The notes: a model not told the origin generated them from the letters alone. Shown: positions 11,855-24,261, numbered from the stretch's first letter. The stretch is DNA of 64,000 nucleotides from Aspidiotus rigidus (GCA_035079385.1 JAVHKY010000075.1:248001-312000), one strand, 5' to 3'. Made by a program: numbers and translations.

Positions 11855-14007
11855 GAATGACCGTAAAATTCAAAAACGGATTGATTCCGTGGGTACTATA
11901 CTTCAAGAATTATGAAGTCCTTCATTCCTACGCTCAAAGTGTTTTTGTATGTGTACGAGCGTCTTTTACATCCTTGGGCTCCAGAAAACCTTACGAGACA
12001 AATGATTTTTACTTGTGGAAATTGAGCCATTTCACAAAATCTTCTCTACCAAATCAGTATGTGATACTCGATTTTTTCAATTATACTGTCAATAATTTCT
12101 GATTCTTCTACGTTTCTGTCGACGAAATCACACAACTTGCATGCGAAATTTCTTGAATAAGAAACGTGTTGTTTCAAAATTTGATATCTTTGCTAGTGAA
12201 AAGTGTCGACCATTCTTCTTGTCAATTGCAATCCGTTCCTTATAGAAAATGTTCTACTTTGAGAGTGTGGCATGAATGAACTCGAAAATATGGGAAATTG
12301 TATACATTTTCAAAAGAGTATATTCCATGCACTATTCTACTTAGAATAGCATGTTTATAGTAAATTTTGTAGAAAATTGCGCGAGGAACAATTTCTGTTT
12401 ATCTGGGGAGCTCTCTGCAAAGAACTAAGATTTTGAACCTTCCACCCCTCCCGCCCCCCACACACACAAAAAAAGGAAGAAGCACAGCGTTTGAGGATAA
12501 GGTTTTTGATATGTTGTTTTTGCGAGGGATAGCTACATTTTTGTTTTCGAAAAATATTTTTCTTAATGTCTTCATTGCCTAGACGAGAGAATGAAACGAC
12601 CGGAGATGATAAAAAAATTGAATCATTCGTAGCAAGCGATATGTGGACGATTCAGTTATTTATGTAGTGGGTTCATGTATGTGAATTACATAAAAATTTA
12701 TTCATCCCTAGTAACTTCAAGGCAGTCGAAGCACCTGGAACCGAAATTTCGAAGTTAACGAGTATATCGTAAGTTTGAAACCCGTAAGGTATTGTAGCTT
12801 TTGAAAGAGAAGGATAAGATAAGAAATGAGTAGTCGTACGAAAAACAAAAGAAACTTGTAATCTGTACTCCCACTTATTTTTCCGCTCGTGCAGCCAACA
12901 AAGAACGACCGGCGAGTGCGGCGGACGTAGAGAACGGGCAACGGGATTGCAGAACAGTCGCATTCGTAATTCCGACTATTACAGGTGTCGTGTTGACATC
13001 TCAGACCTGAACTTCAGACTGTTTTGGGGGACGATATTTCGCAAGTGAATCACTCGTGTTTTCGTGTCTCTCATTTGGTTGGGTCGTGATTTTGTCGGAA
13101 ATATTGTGCGTAATTTTGTTCCGTATCGTTTGATCGTGATTTTCTATGTTTTCCCGCATTGTACGAGTTGCATACTGAAGATTCGAATTGGATTTTCTCC
13201 TACAAAATTGTCTCAAATTTTTACTTCTTCGTTGGTGAGTGCAATTTATCCGTCTATACCTGCGATCAAAATCGATTCTTGAAGTGAGTGTGAATTTGCT
13301 TTCATGAACCTATCGGTATTTCGATTTTTAAGTTCGACTTGAAAAAATTTGAGCCTTTTTCGTCACTGGATCAAGGATCGTCTTTGATTATGAGTTGATC
13401 TCGAATTATAAATGAAAATAAAAAAAATAATAATAAAAAAATAATAATAAAAAAAAAACCTCCCAAGAATACCTCATGTTATATTACTTTGTCTGACAGC
13501 TCATGAGTGACAAAAACAATTCTGCTAATTTTATTTCACTCACATGTGTGGGTATCGTATGATTGTAATTTATGTATGTTTATGGAATTGGGCAAATTAT
13601 GAAATTGGAAATTTTTTTGCGGACTTCTCGGTCTTTAACTTCGGTTTTGCTCGCAAATTTTGTGATCTGTACTTTTTATCTATCTACGTCACACATTTCA
13701 CTTCAGTTGATTCGTGCTCTGTATTAATTTGAATTCATATAAGGGTTCCTGCACTCTTTAGATTTCGTAGAACATTTCTTAGTTTAATTAAACTGAAATT
13801 CAGATTCACGGTACAAGAGGGTAAATAAATTTGATCGAATAAGTAGTGCGATTGAGGGCTCAAAATTCATACTGATTTCACGAATATGCCGCGAATGCAC
13901 GTCCCGTCGTACACCTTCTATAACGCTCGAAGTTTGAAATTTCCCTGACGAGAAAATTATTAAACAACGCAAGACAAAAATTTCTATCAGATACCTCAAT
14001 TTTAAAA

Positions 14008-15300
14008 CTAAATGGGAGCATTTACTTTGACGTCACTACAAATCTCCATTTGTTCCCAGAGTTTTCTTCTTTTTGTGCGATTCTCTACATGTATTACTTC
14101 AAATATTCCCTCTCCATTGTGGTGTTCTTCGTTACAGTAGTGTTTACCAAACAGTGACATTCTACCTTCTTTCTCCCTTGACTTTCTGTGCCCCTCAAAC
14201 TTTCTCCCTGTCTCGCCAATGTAGACGCCCTCGCACGGCTCACAACTGAGCTCGTACACTCCGCTGAAGTTTTCCTTCTCCTTTTCCTCCGTCTGGTCAT
14301 TACTGATTCTCTTCAACATTGGTTCGGTTATTCTGGTTGAAGTTTTCCTTCTCCTTTTCCTCCGTCTGGTCATTACTGATTCTCTTCAACATTGGTTCGG
14401 TTATTCTGGATACCCACGTTTACATCGTAGCCATTGAACGCCTTTATAACCTTGTTTGTGCACTTTCCCACGATGGTATCGATCCGGAGTACTTTCTCAT
14501 TGTGCCATCAAGGGTTCCCCTCTTTGTTTCCATTTTCCCAAAGACTTCATCCGCTATACCTCTATGGTAGCCATGGGCTTCTGCAATCTGCTTTACTATC
14601 TCGATTTTTTTCCTCTTCTCTCCGTTGTTCTCGACGACAGAAATTGCTCGGTAACAGTAGTTCTGGATTGCCGCTAAATTGTGCGTGGGGTGGTGGTAGG
14701 AGTTATTTGAGATGATGGTGTCTGTCTGCGTCGGCTTCCTGAAGATTTTGTATTCTATCCTGTTGTTCTCCAGTGTAAGTGTAAGGTCCAAATAGTCGAT
14801 GGTCTCATTGCCTTTTTCGACTGTGAATTTGATACTCTCATTCATCGCATTCATTTCCAAAAGGAATAGGTCCACCTGTCTATTAGTACCTGACCACACA
14901 ATCATGATATCATCTACATATCTGGCCCAGTGTTTGATCGAGTTTCTGAACTCGCTGCCCTTTAATACCTTGTTTTCCATATCATTCATGAATATCTCCT
15001 CCAGTATTGGTGACAGCGGTGATCCCATCGCACCCTTTCTTGATTAGAGAACTTGTTATTGAAGCGGCAGTAGTTCTGGCTCAAGATCTCTTCCACCATG
15101 TTGGCGTACTTTGGCTCATCGGGGTTTCCATGGTATCTGTTGTTTTCGAGCAGGGTGAGAAGTTCCTCCTTCGGTATGGTACCAAACATAATTGGTACGT
15201 ACAGCATTCTAGATCTGATTCCAGGTGGTAGGGTGAATTTTTTTCGGGAGAAGGTAGCAAAAAAATGCCCTCCTTCTATTCTCCTAAACATTGAAAAATG
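14008..15300 (-). mobile_element. Penelope-like retroelement, truncated and frameshifted (family 1)
   Basis: The minus strand encodes, in order, an RT piece with GTIPKEELLTLLENN (about 15.2 kb); the RT motif-B region GSPLSPILEEIF; motif C RYVDDIMIVW (near 14.9 kb); INYLDL-like IDYLDLTL; and then a GIY-YIG nuclease at 14008-14250 (GVYELSC, GVYIGETGRKF). RT followed by GIY-YIG is the hallmark order of Penelope-like elements. It is broken at least twice: a frameshift near 15030-15045 and a 73-bp tandem duplication between RT and nuclease. The 5' part of the RT is missing, so it cannot be autonomous. Confidence 0.88.
14265..14409. repeat. 73-bp tandem duplication inside Penelope-like element
   Basis: 14265-14337 is repeated at 14338-14409 with essentially no differences. 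Because 73 is not a multiple of three, the duplication itself shifts the frame between the RT and the GIY-YIG domain. Confidence 0.9.
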
Positions 15301-15319
15301 TACAAATAAGTACAAACAT

Positions 15320-17600
15320 TACCAGTTCGTAAAATTTGAATTCATTGTGGCTCATAAAAGCCATGTATTATAATTTGTCAGAAATCTTTAATACCTTATA
15401 AAGTTAAGTATCCTCGTCGAATGCACGCATCATGCACCTTTGAAGTTGAGTAGTGCGTCTATATGGGGTGAACTCCCTTAAAATTCTCGACACAGACATT
15501 TTGGAGACAAGCGTCGAGGGAAAGAACCAGCGTTGAGAGGAGGTAGATAGGAATTTTGCAAAAAATGGTACTCTTGTGAAAGAGTTGGTGAAACTGAAAA
15601 TTTTGGAAGTATTGCGATTAAGAACTCTTGAAGTGGTATAAAAGGAGCGCTAGTGTTGTTTATTGAAAATTCAGACAAATTTAGTGGATTTCTGAATAGC
15701 CGTACTTTAATTCCTCCGATAGGATTCAACTCCATTCAGTTCTGTTTACACGTAACTAAATATCCGGGAAACTTTGACAATAGTCCATCAATTTTTTATT
15801 CGAAGGGAACTTAGGGACCACTTTACCCCTACTAATGTTGTTTTATGAGTCAAGCGTTGTCCATGTCAAAAAGTTAGAATAGATCATCAATAGCCTCTCC
15901 GAGTATTCCCAAAGTACTTAGGTCGGTAATAATCTCTGTGCCGAATTATTTTTCGACACATTTCGTAATATTCGTGTCACGAAATTTCGTTGACCTTTTC
16001 ACCTCGTAGATTTGAATATATTATTGATCATTAGTTATAATGCTGATGTATAGCTCTCTCCGTTGTGTTTCATAAGTCCAGCGCTGATATGTCGATAATT
16101 CATCATCGGAGGCTTTGAGGCAGCGCCTTGTAAACGGAGCTGATGTCACGTCGCGTCGGTCTAGTTTCAGAGAAATACACGTACGAATGTAGCGCAAACA
16201 TAGTTTTCGTATTAGGTACGATGAGTGTCTTTGTTTCGAATCTTGTCTTCTTTCGTTTCAAGTTTCAAAAAAAAAAAAAAGAAAAGAAAAGAACGATAGA
16301 CTTGGAACGAGTTGCGCGCCAGCGGTAAATGTAACATTGGAAAGGTTACGAGCTAATGAGGATTCGCGTTTCTGCGAAGATGGCGACGACGTGATAATAA
16401 CACTAGTCTCGATACTCGAAAAATTCTCTGATTCATCGCCTTCGGCCAAGGACGAAGGTTAATGTTCGTTTCGCGTTATAGCGTGTGGAAATCTTCTTTA
16501 AAAAGATGTTAAAAAGAATACTATAATTCATTTTCGTACTTGCTGTGGTACTACTGAAGTTCTTTTATTAATAATTGTATGTATTCCATTTCATACACAA
16601 TATCAACATAATATCTAATCCCATTTATCAATTATTCAAGTTTGTACTTGTTTTCCCTCTTTCTTTTTTCCCTTCCACCCTTTCTAGGGTGATCACTTGA
16701 TCTCTTCTTTCACACAAATTCATTGAAGTTGAGTGCGGTCGGGGTAGGATTCGAGGAAAGGACAAAATGATTACGATGTTTCAGTAAATTTTTCTTCATC
16801 AATTTATTTTTTTGGAAAACGGAGCCGGAGTGAGGATTTGTCCCTGTAATCCTCCGTAGATCATCCCTCCTAATTACCCCGATTCTCAAGTTTATCTCTG
16901 TGAATGATCGGTCGAGTCAATTTTTTCGTTTTCGTCCGTTCATTGAATTGATAATGACTGTAACAAAACTTTTCTTTTAACCCTTTAAAAATATAAAAAT
17001 TTGTAACTTTCAATTTGTTGTGTCAAGACATTTGAAAATATAGCTAAAGTCATGATAAAGTTCTGAAAAAAAAAAAAAAAAAAAAAATCAAAATAGGTAC
17101 GCAGAAAATGTATGCTAGTTGGTAAATAATTTTAAAAGAAATTGGAAAAGAGTATATCCGTGTATTTGTATAATTTCTTGGATGATTTTTTGAGAAACTC
17201 TGAAAAATCATATTGAAAATTCAGGATTTTTCTTTCATACACTTAGCATTTTGTATGCTTTTAAGATTGGGACTACTCTTCAAAAATTGTCACAAAAATT
17301 TGTAACCATACCTTGGAATTCTATCCTCATTGGGTTATTCTTGGAAAATAGTCACAAAGTTTCTAACAGTGCCTCGATTTTACACAATTCCAGGAGCTAA
17401 ATCATCATCTACCTAATCGGTGCTGGGAACCGTTATTTTTTCCAGTAGTATAAAGATTCTTATAAACTGAATCGTGGATCCGGATCTCTCGGCTTCCAAT
17501 TCTAGAACCCAATTTCAGGATCTATTTTTTTCAGATTCTGGTTGTAGAACCCATTTGGGGGCCTTAGGTCGAGAACCCTAAAATACGGAGGGAGAACTGT
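15320..17600. other. Intergenic stretch without recognised genes
   Basis: Mostly AT-rich unique-looking sequence with A homopolymers at 16267-16279 and 17068-17088. A GC-richer, CpG-containing patch at about 16120-16330 could be a promoter, but no exon with a credible start and donor was found. Confidence 0.5.
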
Positions 17601-17604
17601 CTCA

Positions 17605-17730
17605 TAAGAGGTAAAATGGAAGAATTACAAATTCCAAAAAAAGGAAGGTTAGTTTGAAGCAAGTAAGAGGTATTGTGAAAAGAGGAAACTTGAAAATCAG
17701 AATACTGTAAGCGATAATAATGATAATAAG
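17605..17730. repeat. Left diverged direct repeat flanking LINE
   Basis: Shares an alignable stretch with 19424-19550, including AGGAAACTTGAAAATC and the following GAATACTG. Identity by eye is around 80%. The pair brackets the LINE at 17765-19420. Confidence 0.6.
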
Positions 17731-17764
17731 AATATTCGTTTCTCGGTGAATAAGACACACCTAA

Positions 17765-19420
17765 TCATATTCCGACACAGAAACCTATACCAACTATACC
17801 CCCACTCAAATTAAACGGGAACACAATCCACACCAAAAACAGCACTAAATTCCTTGGCGTAAATTTCGACCAGACTCAGACATGGGCACCACACATAAAA
17901 TACCTCAAAAGCAAATGCAATCGTACACTCAAGGTCCTCAAATACCTCGCACATCCCAGCACAGGATGCAATGAGAAAATGCTTTTGCAACTATACCGAA
18001 GCCTCATCCGATCACAGCTGGATTATGGAGCCCCAATCTATGGACTAGCCAAGAAATCTATCCTTTCCACATTAAACTCAATTCAAAACGCGTCACGTCG
18101 CCTAGTCCTAGGCGCTTTCAGAACCAGCCCTAGCTTCAGCCTATGTGCTGAGGCAGGCGAACCCTCTCTGGAATACCGCTAACAGATCCTAACAAACTCA
18201 TTTTTAGCTAATATATCTGATAATAAAAATTCCCTCACGTTTGACCACTTTTTTCTTCCTACCAACAATCAAAAATTCTCCCGTAATTCTACTAAACATA
18301 TCAAACTTAACTTACAACGCGTACACGAACGAAAATTTGTATTTAACCCTCTACTTCCCATCTTCAACTCCACTCCACCATGGGCACTAAATTCACCCCA
18401 TTTCAACGACGAACTTACTAAATTTCCCTCATATACCCCAAAAAATACACTCAAACAAGAAACACAAAACCTCTTAAACAATTACCAATCACACACCCAC
18501 TGCTTCACTGACGGCTCACGACTCAACAACAAGACAGCTTTGCCTTTTCGATCGACCGTTCAATATTCAAATTTCGCATCTGTGACAGTGCATCTGTCTT
18601 CACAGCCGAACTCTTCGCTATCCTCAGATGTCTATAAGAAATATCTACTCTCACTCAGAACAATCAATACCTTATAGTCACTGATTCACTGCCGTCCTTT
18701 TTGGGTATACAAAACATTTTTTCAAACAATCCAATTATTCAACGAATCCACACCATCATTCACACAATAACGCAAACCTTATCATCTGTCACACTAATCT
18801 GGATCCCTGCGCACATTGGACTATCGCAAAGTGATAGAGTAGACGACGCAGCAAAACAGTCAACACATTTCAACAAAATAACACTCAAATGGCAAATTCC
18901 ATCATCCGACATTAAAAATAACTATCGTGCCCATATCCTCAAAAAATGGTCCCTTTTCTGGTCTAACCAAACCAATAACAAACTTCTCCCCATCAAAATC
19001 GATCCCCTACAAAACACTCCCAACAGACCATCAAGAAAAGAAACTTCCGTCCTTATACGCCTCAGAATTGAATATACACGACTCACCCACTCATATCTTT
19101 TTTTGAATAACTCTGAACCACCAGAATGCCACAAATGCCACCTCGACAAAATTGACGTTAATCACATTTTTACATGCCCCGAACTAACAACCTTACGAAA
19201 CACTCACAATATTCCTCATTCCAGAAAAGAGGCATTAACAAACGACACTAACTTACAGATCAACTAATACAATATCTCACCGCATCCGACATCTTCCCCC
19301 TCATTTAACCATATGATAGTATCCGTCTTTTCAATAAACCTTTGTCAAGCTAATAGCCCTAGAGCAGCTTCAAAGCTTGTAAAATAAAATAAAATAAAAT
19401 ACAATAAAATAAAAATAAAA
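17765..19420 (+). mobile_element. LINE with RNase H domain (I/R1/Jockey superfamily), 5'-truncated
   Basis: Translation in pieces gives the distal RT (KFLGVNFDQ, then LYRSLIRSQLDYGAPIYG), an RNase H segment starting FTDGSR (about 18.5 kb) and continuing IWIPAHIGLSQSDRVDDAAK (18.8 kb). It ends in a Cys/His motif CHKCHLDKIDVNHIFTCP. The coding part carries stops and frameshifts (at 18181 and near 18680), so it is a dead 5'-truncated copy. It ends with an (AAAAT)n tail at 19378-19420. Clade assignment beyond RNase H-bearing LINE is not safe. Confidence 0.85.
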
Positions 19421-19423
19421 TTG

Positions 19424-19550
19424 AAGGAGGGGTACAGATACAAATTAAAAAAAAAAAAAAAAAAAGGAAGAGTAATTCTGAAGCATATAAGAAGTATTGT
19501 GGAAAAAGGAAACTTGAAAATCTGAATACTGAAAGTGATAATTTGATGAA
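19424..19550. repeat. Right diverged direct repeat flanking LINE
   Basis: Partner of 17605-17730. It lies directly after the LINE tail, as expected for a target-site duplication, but it is much longer than usual and has diverged. Confidence 0.55.
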
Positions 19551-19594
19551 TAGTTTTTTATTTTCCAATGATAAACGTTTAAAAATGAGTGAAA

Positions 19595-19665
19595 ATAATT
19601 TTATTTATTTATTTATTTTAACGAGCTTTAAAACAACTAATAGGTTATTAGCTCGACGTATTGGG
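19595..19665 (-). mobile_element. 3' tail of a related LINE in opposite orientation
   Basis: On the minus strand, GAGCTAATA, then AAAGCTCGTTAAAATAAATAAAT resemble the 3' end of the LINE at 17.8-19.4 kb (CAAGCTAATAGCC, AAAGCTTGTAAAATAAAAT). So two LINE tails face each other over about 200 bp. Confidence 0.5.
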
Positions 19666-20324
19666 GTTTAAACTCACACTAGAGAGCGCTACTGAAAGGG
19701 TGAATCAGAGAATTTCTGTACGTTCGTACATTGATTTTCAATCAACTGTTATTTTTTCAATACATCATTTATTGCTACATTTTTTTTTTGTATTTAATGT
19801 TGATGATACAGACTACAAAATTTATGTTTGTATTTGCTTTAAAAAACAATATCCTATTAATCACCGTGCGTGAAATTTCTTCATTTAAAAAACATTGAAC
19901 GAAAGGGTGAATATCGTCAGGGCTACCAACTCCCCAACTCTAAGTTTAAATCCCAATACAGTATGCTTATTATAATAGTTAGAATAATTGTATAGTAAGT
20001 TAGGATAAAGCAGTTTTGGATACGAGTAAAGAAAGATGAGGAAAAGTCAAGTAAGGGTGAAGTGGAATATGTCTGAGGAGTAAATAAAAGTTTGTGTAAA
20101 TGTTTTTAAAGTGTAGTAATTATTTGAGTATTGCAATTTAGTATAGTTGTGGGTGTTATATGTGAGAATAAAAGTCAGTTAATTTGAGGTATTGTAGAGT
20201 ACAGGATATGGTGTCGGAGTTGTTTTTGAGTGCTTGAGTGAAGGAGAAGGGTGTTTTGGTGGAATCGCGGAGAGCTCAAACGTGGGAGCAAGTAAAAAAA
20301 TGTTCGACTGTTAGATTGTCTTGG

Positions 20325-20650
20325 TGACAAGGTCAACTAAATCAACTAAGTCAATTAAAGTCAACTTTTTTGAAACACAGTCAACTAAGGTCAACTTTCC
20401 TATCCGTAGGTCAACTAAAAAGTCCAAAAATGTATAATTTTGTGTAAAGAATGTTTTTCACATGTCTTCCTATGTGCACAATATCAAGGTATAATCAACA
20501 AACTTCTGACTTTTAAAATTACACTTTCTCACTTAAATGTTAATTCTTGCAAACGAAATTACGATATTAGTTTGGAGAGGGGGGGGGGGGAGTTTGATAT
20601 TTTTTAGGGTCAAATAAAATATCGAAAAAAGGTCAATTAATGTCAACTAT
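20325..20650. repeat. GTCAACTAA-type degenerate short repeat
   Basis: GGTCAACTAA and close variants (GTCAATTAA, GTCAACTTT) occur about nine times, mostly packed in 20329-20412 and again near 20630. Between the clusters is a G10 run at 20580-20591. No coding function is seen. Confidence 0.6.
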
Positions 20651-21287
20651 TTCCATTTTTCAATTCTGATAGACACCCTGGCCGACTGAAAACAGGCTGA
20701 ATTTCGTGTGCTACGTTTTTGCTGTATTATGGTCTCAAGTTTTCCATTCTGGTTGTTTCAAGCGATGGTGGGAATGGATGTGGTCTTCTGTTGTGGATTC
20801 GCAGTGAGATTTTGACTTCGACCCGCGTACAATTGAAGTGGGCTAACGTGTGGAATTGTTTCAAGCAATGGAAGGAATGTCACCAAGAAGCTTGTTATTG
20901 TTGTGTGCTCCCACAAATTCAAGAAGAACCGCCGCAATACAAATCCAAGAATAACGCGCTCCCTGTCAAAGTTGGCGTGGTCGCATGAGGGTTTCACGTT
21001 GATAGTCGATTGGGTTAGACAAACTTGCTCCGCCATTTCAGGCGATCTCCCGTTTTGCGGTGAGAGATTGACTACATGAGTCTTGCGATTATCAAAACGG
21101 AGAAACAAGAGATAACAAGCTTGGTAGACGAAGTCATACTCAAGCGAGTAATACAAACGGAGTAATTTACAATTTTAGCCACAGAAATTAAACGTCGCCG
21201 GAGGGCTTTCGATTAAACAATCATTGTCAACGGGGACTGGAAAGCGACTGAACAACTCCGGCTGTAAACTAGAAACATACGAGGAAA

Positions 21288-22990
21288 TCAGGATTGAACC
21301 AGCGAGTCATCACGACGTGAATCATACTCGTAAACTAGTTCAATCAACCCCTCATCAGGTATGTACTTGTTGAGCACATTAAGGTCGTCGTTATTTAAAT
21401 GACGGATTATTTCGATGTGTTCTAACGCTTTCCGCTTCGAATACGCGTTTTCTATATAGAGGAGGACCTCGGACCCCTCTTTAATGCTATGGCCGCCAGT
21501 GATTAGATGGTCCGCAAACGCCGATTCACCTATATTCTTCTTTTCCCACGCCTTCCTATGTTCAGCGATTCTAATTTTCAACTGACGGCCTGTCTCGCCG
21601 ATATAAATTCCGTTACAATCCTTACACTCAACTTTATACACACCACTCCTCTCGGCCAGTTGGATGGGGTCTTTTAGCCTAACCAATAAACTTTTTATGG
21701 TATTGGGGTTGTAATACACAGGCCGAAATCCGAAGGGGCGTAGGACACGACTCAATTGAGCTGAAAACTGCCCCAAGAACGGAAGCCTTATCCAACGCTC
21801 TCTACTGTTTAGGGCCGTATTACGGGGGAGGGAGGTGGTGGAATCGAGGCATTTTCGAGTAACTTTCCTTTGGATCATAAGGTCAATGTCTTAAGTTCAC
21901 TTCATTCACTCTGGCCAAGTGCTTTATAGTTAATACCTCTTTTTGGAAGGCTGACTGATTGAGAGGAATACTAGTCAGTCGATGGATTAAGCTGTTAAAT
22001 CCAGCATATTTATGGGCTACAGGGCAAAAAGATTTTCCGTGGACAGTAATATCGGTCGCAGTATCTTTCCTGTATATGGCGAATTCATGGATACCGTCTC
22101 TATTACAGATCGTCAAATCCAAGTAATTAATAGATGCGCCACCGATTTCTAAAGTAAATTTTATAGAAGGATATTGATTATTTAGATACTGGAGAAACTC
22201 CAAAAGGAGCTCTCGGGGACCAGTCCACGTACACAACACATCGTCGACATACCTGTGCCAATAATAAATCTGATCTAAATACGCACTGCCAGAGGAGAAC
22301 AAATCGAACTCAAACTTGAACATAAAGACCTCCGAAATGAGAGAACCCAAAGGAGAACCGATGGGTATTCCAACCTCTTCAGGAAACTCAAAAAACTTGT
22401 TATCGAATTTGCAATAATTGGGAGACCAACAAATATTGAGGAAATTGAAAAATTCACCCAATTCTCCTTGGCGAACATTTGTTTGAATCAAAAGGTCTCC
22501 CATATGTTGCATGGCGGTTGCTCTGGGGATATTGGGGAACAGGCCGACCACATCAAATGAACACAGGGTCGATCCCAGCGGAAGAATATTATCCTTAAGC
22601 CTATCAGCCAAGGAGACCGAATTTTTCACCGAGTAAGGTGAGTCATGGTCAACTCTCGATTTAAACCATCGGTCCAAAAATTTCGCCAGAGCGTACGTGG
22701 GGGAGGACACAAAGGATACGACCGGACGCATCGGGTTATCTTTTTTATGGACTTTTGGTAGCCCGTACAGGAGGGGAGGCACAGGGTTGGGCTCCAGGAG
22801 CAATCTTTTTAGCGAGGGAGTTTTAATAATAAATTCACACTCGTTTATCACACGTCTAACTTCTTTTACGTGTTTAGGAAAATTGAAACTGTCGTCTTCC
22901 TTAGCACCACACTGGCCGAGAACGTCATTTCTGGCCATAAATTGAGAAACCGCATTGATTCTAGATAACAAGCTTCTTGGTATCACTCCC
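21288..22990 (-). mobile_element. Penelope-like retroelement, RT plus GIY-YIG (family 2)
   Basis: This is the best preserved Penelope copy. RT frame 22986-21883: LLYGLPKVHK, RPVVSFVSSPTYALAKFL, motif A LCSFDVVGLFPNIP, motif B GIPIGSPLGSLISEVFM, motif C RYVDDVLCTW, then INYLDLTI. The nuclease frame 21878-21288 has GVYKVECKDCNGIYIGETGRQ, a downstream R-AEH, and E in ALEHIEIIRHL, matching GIY-YIG catalytic spacing. RT and nuclease frames are separated by one frameshift at about 21880. No ATG opens the RT frame and a stop lies just upstream, so the 5' end is truncated or decayed. The copy at 63507-64000 is the same family. Confidence 0.93.
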
Positions 22991-23044
22991 TATATCGCCT
23001 GGAACAATAAGAAATTCAGCAAGTTTGCCTGGATTTCACGAGGA

Positions 23045-23121
23045 ATATACTATTGACTGATGATTTTTTTCTCTAAAATGCGTATTAAGCGGGATATTTA
23101 CAAAAAATTGATTTTGAGGGG
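23045..23121. repeat. Left half of an old dispersed repeat split by the solo LTR
   Basis: Resembles the repeat unit at 38.8-39.3 kb (AAAATTT, ATTAGCCGAGATAT, then TTTTGAGGGG). It continues after the LTR at 24462 with GTTTCAACCACCATAAAA, matching GTTCAAACCCCCATAAAA near 39325. Confidence 0.65.
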
Positions 23122-23265
23122 TGTTGCGCACGGCGGTCCGTACGCCACGATGAAGAGGAAATAGGAACCTGTCGGCTCCGAAGGCTCCTGAACGCCTCGG
23201 GCGGAGGATCGGCGTTACGCGACATTATAAAGAAAAAAGTCTCTTTCGGTGTATAGCAATGTACG

Positions 23266-23271
23266 TTTATT
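23266..23271 (-). promoter_or_regulatory. Polyadenylation signal of the solo LTR
   Basis: AATAAA on the minus strand, placed between the satellite-containing leader and the LTR end. Confidence 0.6.
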
Positions 23272-23389
23272 TCGATAATACGACAACAAATGAGTGAAAG
23301 AGAGAGGGAGAAGAACGGTTGACTGGAATTAAAGAAAGCTGGAGAGTGATCGGCCGGTGCTACAAAGTTGAGGGGGGGAAGAGAAGACC

Positions 23390-24110
23390 AGTCCCGCGGT
23401 CACCGCGGAGGCTAATCAAGAGGAAGCACTGTTGTACCCGCGGACACCGCGGCGAGCAACAGGAGGAAGTTCGGAGAAGATGAGCAGTTCAGTCCCGCGG
23501 ACACCGCGGAGGCCAACCAAGAAGATGTACTGTTGTACCCGCGGACACCGCGGCGAGCAACAGAAGGGAGTTTGGAGATGTTAGTAGATCAGTCCCGCGG
23601 ACACCGCGGAGGCTAATCAAGAGGAAGCACTGTTGTACCCGCGGACACCGCGACGAGCAACAGGAGGAAGTTCGGAGAAGACGAGCAGATCAGTCCCGCG
23701 GACACCGCGGAGGCTAACCGAGAGGATACGCTGTTGTACCCGCGGACACCGCGGCGAGCAACAGGAGGAAGTTTGAAGAAGTGAACAGATCAGTCCCGCG
23801 GACACCGCGGAGGCTAACCGAGAGGATACGCTGTTGTACCCGCGGACACCGCGGCGAGCAACAGGAGGAAGTTTGAAGAAGTGAACAGATCAGTCCCGCG
23901 GACACCGCGGAGGCTAACCGAGAGGATACGCTGTTGTACCCGCGGACACCGCGGCGAGCAACAGGAGGAAGTTCGGAGAAGATAAGAAAGCTAAACCCGC
24001 GGACACCGCGGAGAATAACCCGAAGGGATAGGTAAGCGAGTAGAAAGCGAGGGAAGCTGAGGAAGCCGAGTAAGTCGAGAAAGAGGAGACTATACCCGCG
24101 GGCACCGCGG
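23390..24110. repeat. 100-bp GC-rich satellite of CCGCGG dyads
   Basis: Six units of 100-101 bp begin at 23390, 23491, 23591, 23692, 23792 and 23892, followed by two degenerate partial units (about 23993 and 24094). Each unit holds two copies of CCGCGGACACCGCGG, an inverted repeat with a 3-bp spacer, so the dyad recurs about every 50 bp, some 14 times. Units 4 and 5 are identical by eye. Open frames here are a by-product of the repeat. Confidence 0.93.
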
Positions 24111-24250
24111 CGAACAGTCCGAAGAGGTGGTGGAAAGAAGCTATGAAAATAAAGAAAGAAGGCAAGGAGAGAAGCGAGAGAGCTAGCAGGAAAGCAGGAG
24201 AGTAAGCTGGGTGAAGCCGAAAGAGAAGTGACGAAAAGTGGCTCGCGGAG

Positions 24251-24261
24251 CCTATTTTATA
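24251..24261 (-). promoter_or_regulatory. TATA box of the solo LTR
   Basis: TATAAAATAGG on the minus strand, about 200 bp inside the LTR start. It fits a U3 promoter. Confidence 0.6.

Larger units (their letters stand above)
8779..13990. other. Intergenic stretch with small foldback elements
   Basis: No convincing coding sequence. ORFs here are short, lack codon-like composition and match no family I know. Three small inverted-repeat elements are listed separately (10060-10223, 10594-10875, 11699-11854). A GC-richer patch at about 12870-12960 and short AT microsatellites near 13420-13460 are the only other landmarks. A diverged relative of the repeat family seen at 38.6-39.4 kb may lie near 12350-12400. 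Confidence 0.6.

Noticed and set aside
16258..16449. Minus-strand 63-aa ORF as a first exon
   Set aside because: It has no ATG at its start and runs into a T-rich tract; no donor fits.
23390..24110. CRISPR-like alternation of repeats and spacers
   Set aside because: The 'spacers' are themselves repeated every 100 bp and the context is a eukaryotic LTR; it is a satellite.
23617..24165. Overlapping minus-strand ORFs with a repeated peptide
   Set aside because: They follow from the 100-bp satellite, and the frame changes from unit to unit.
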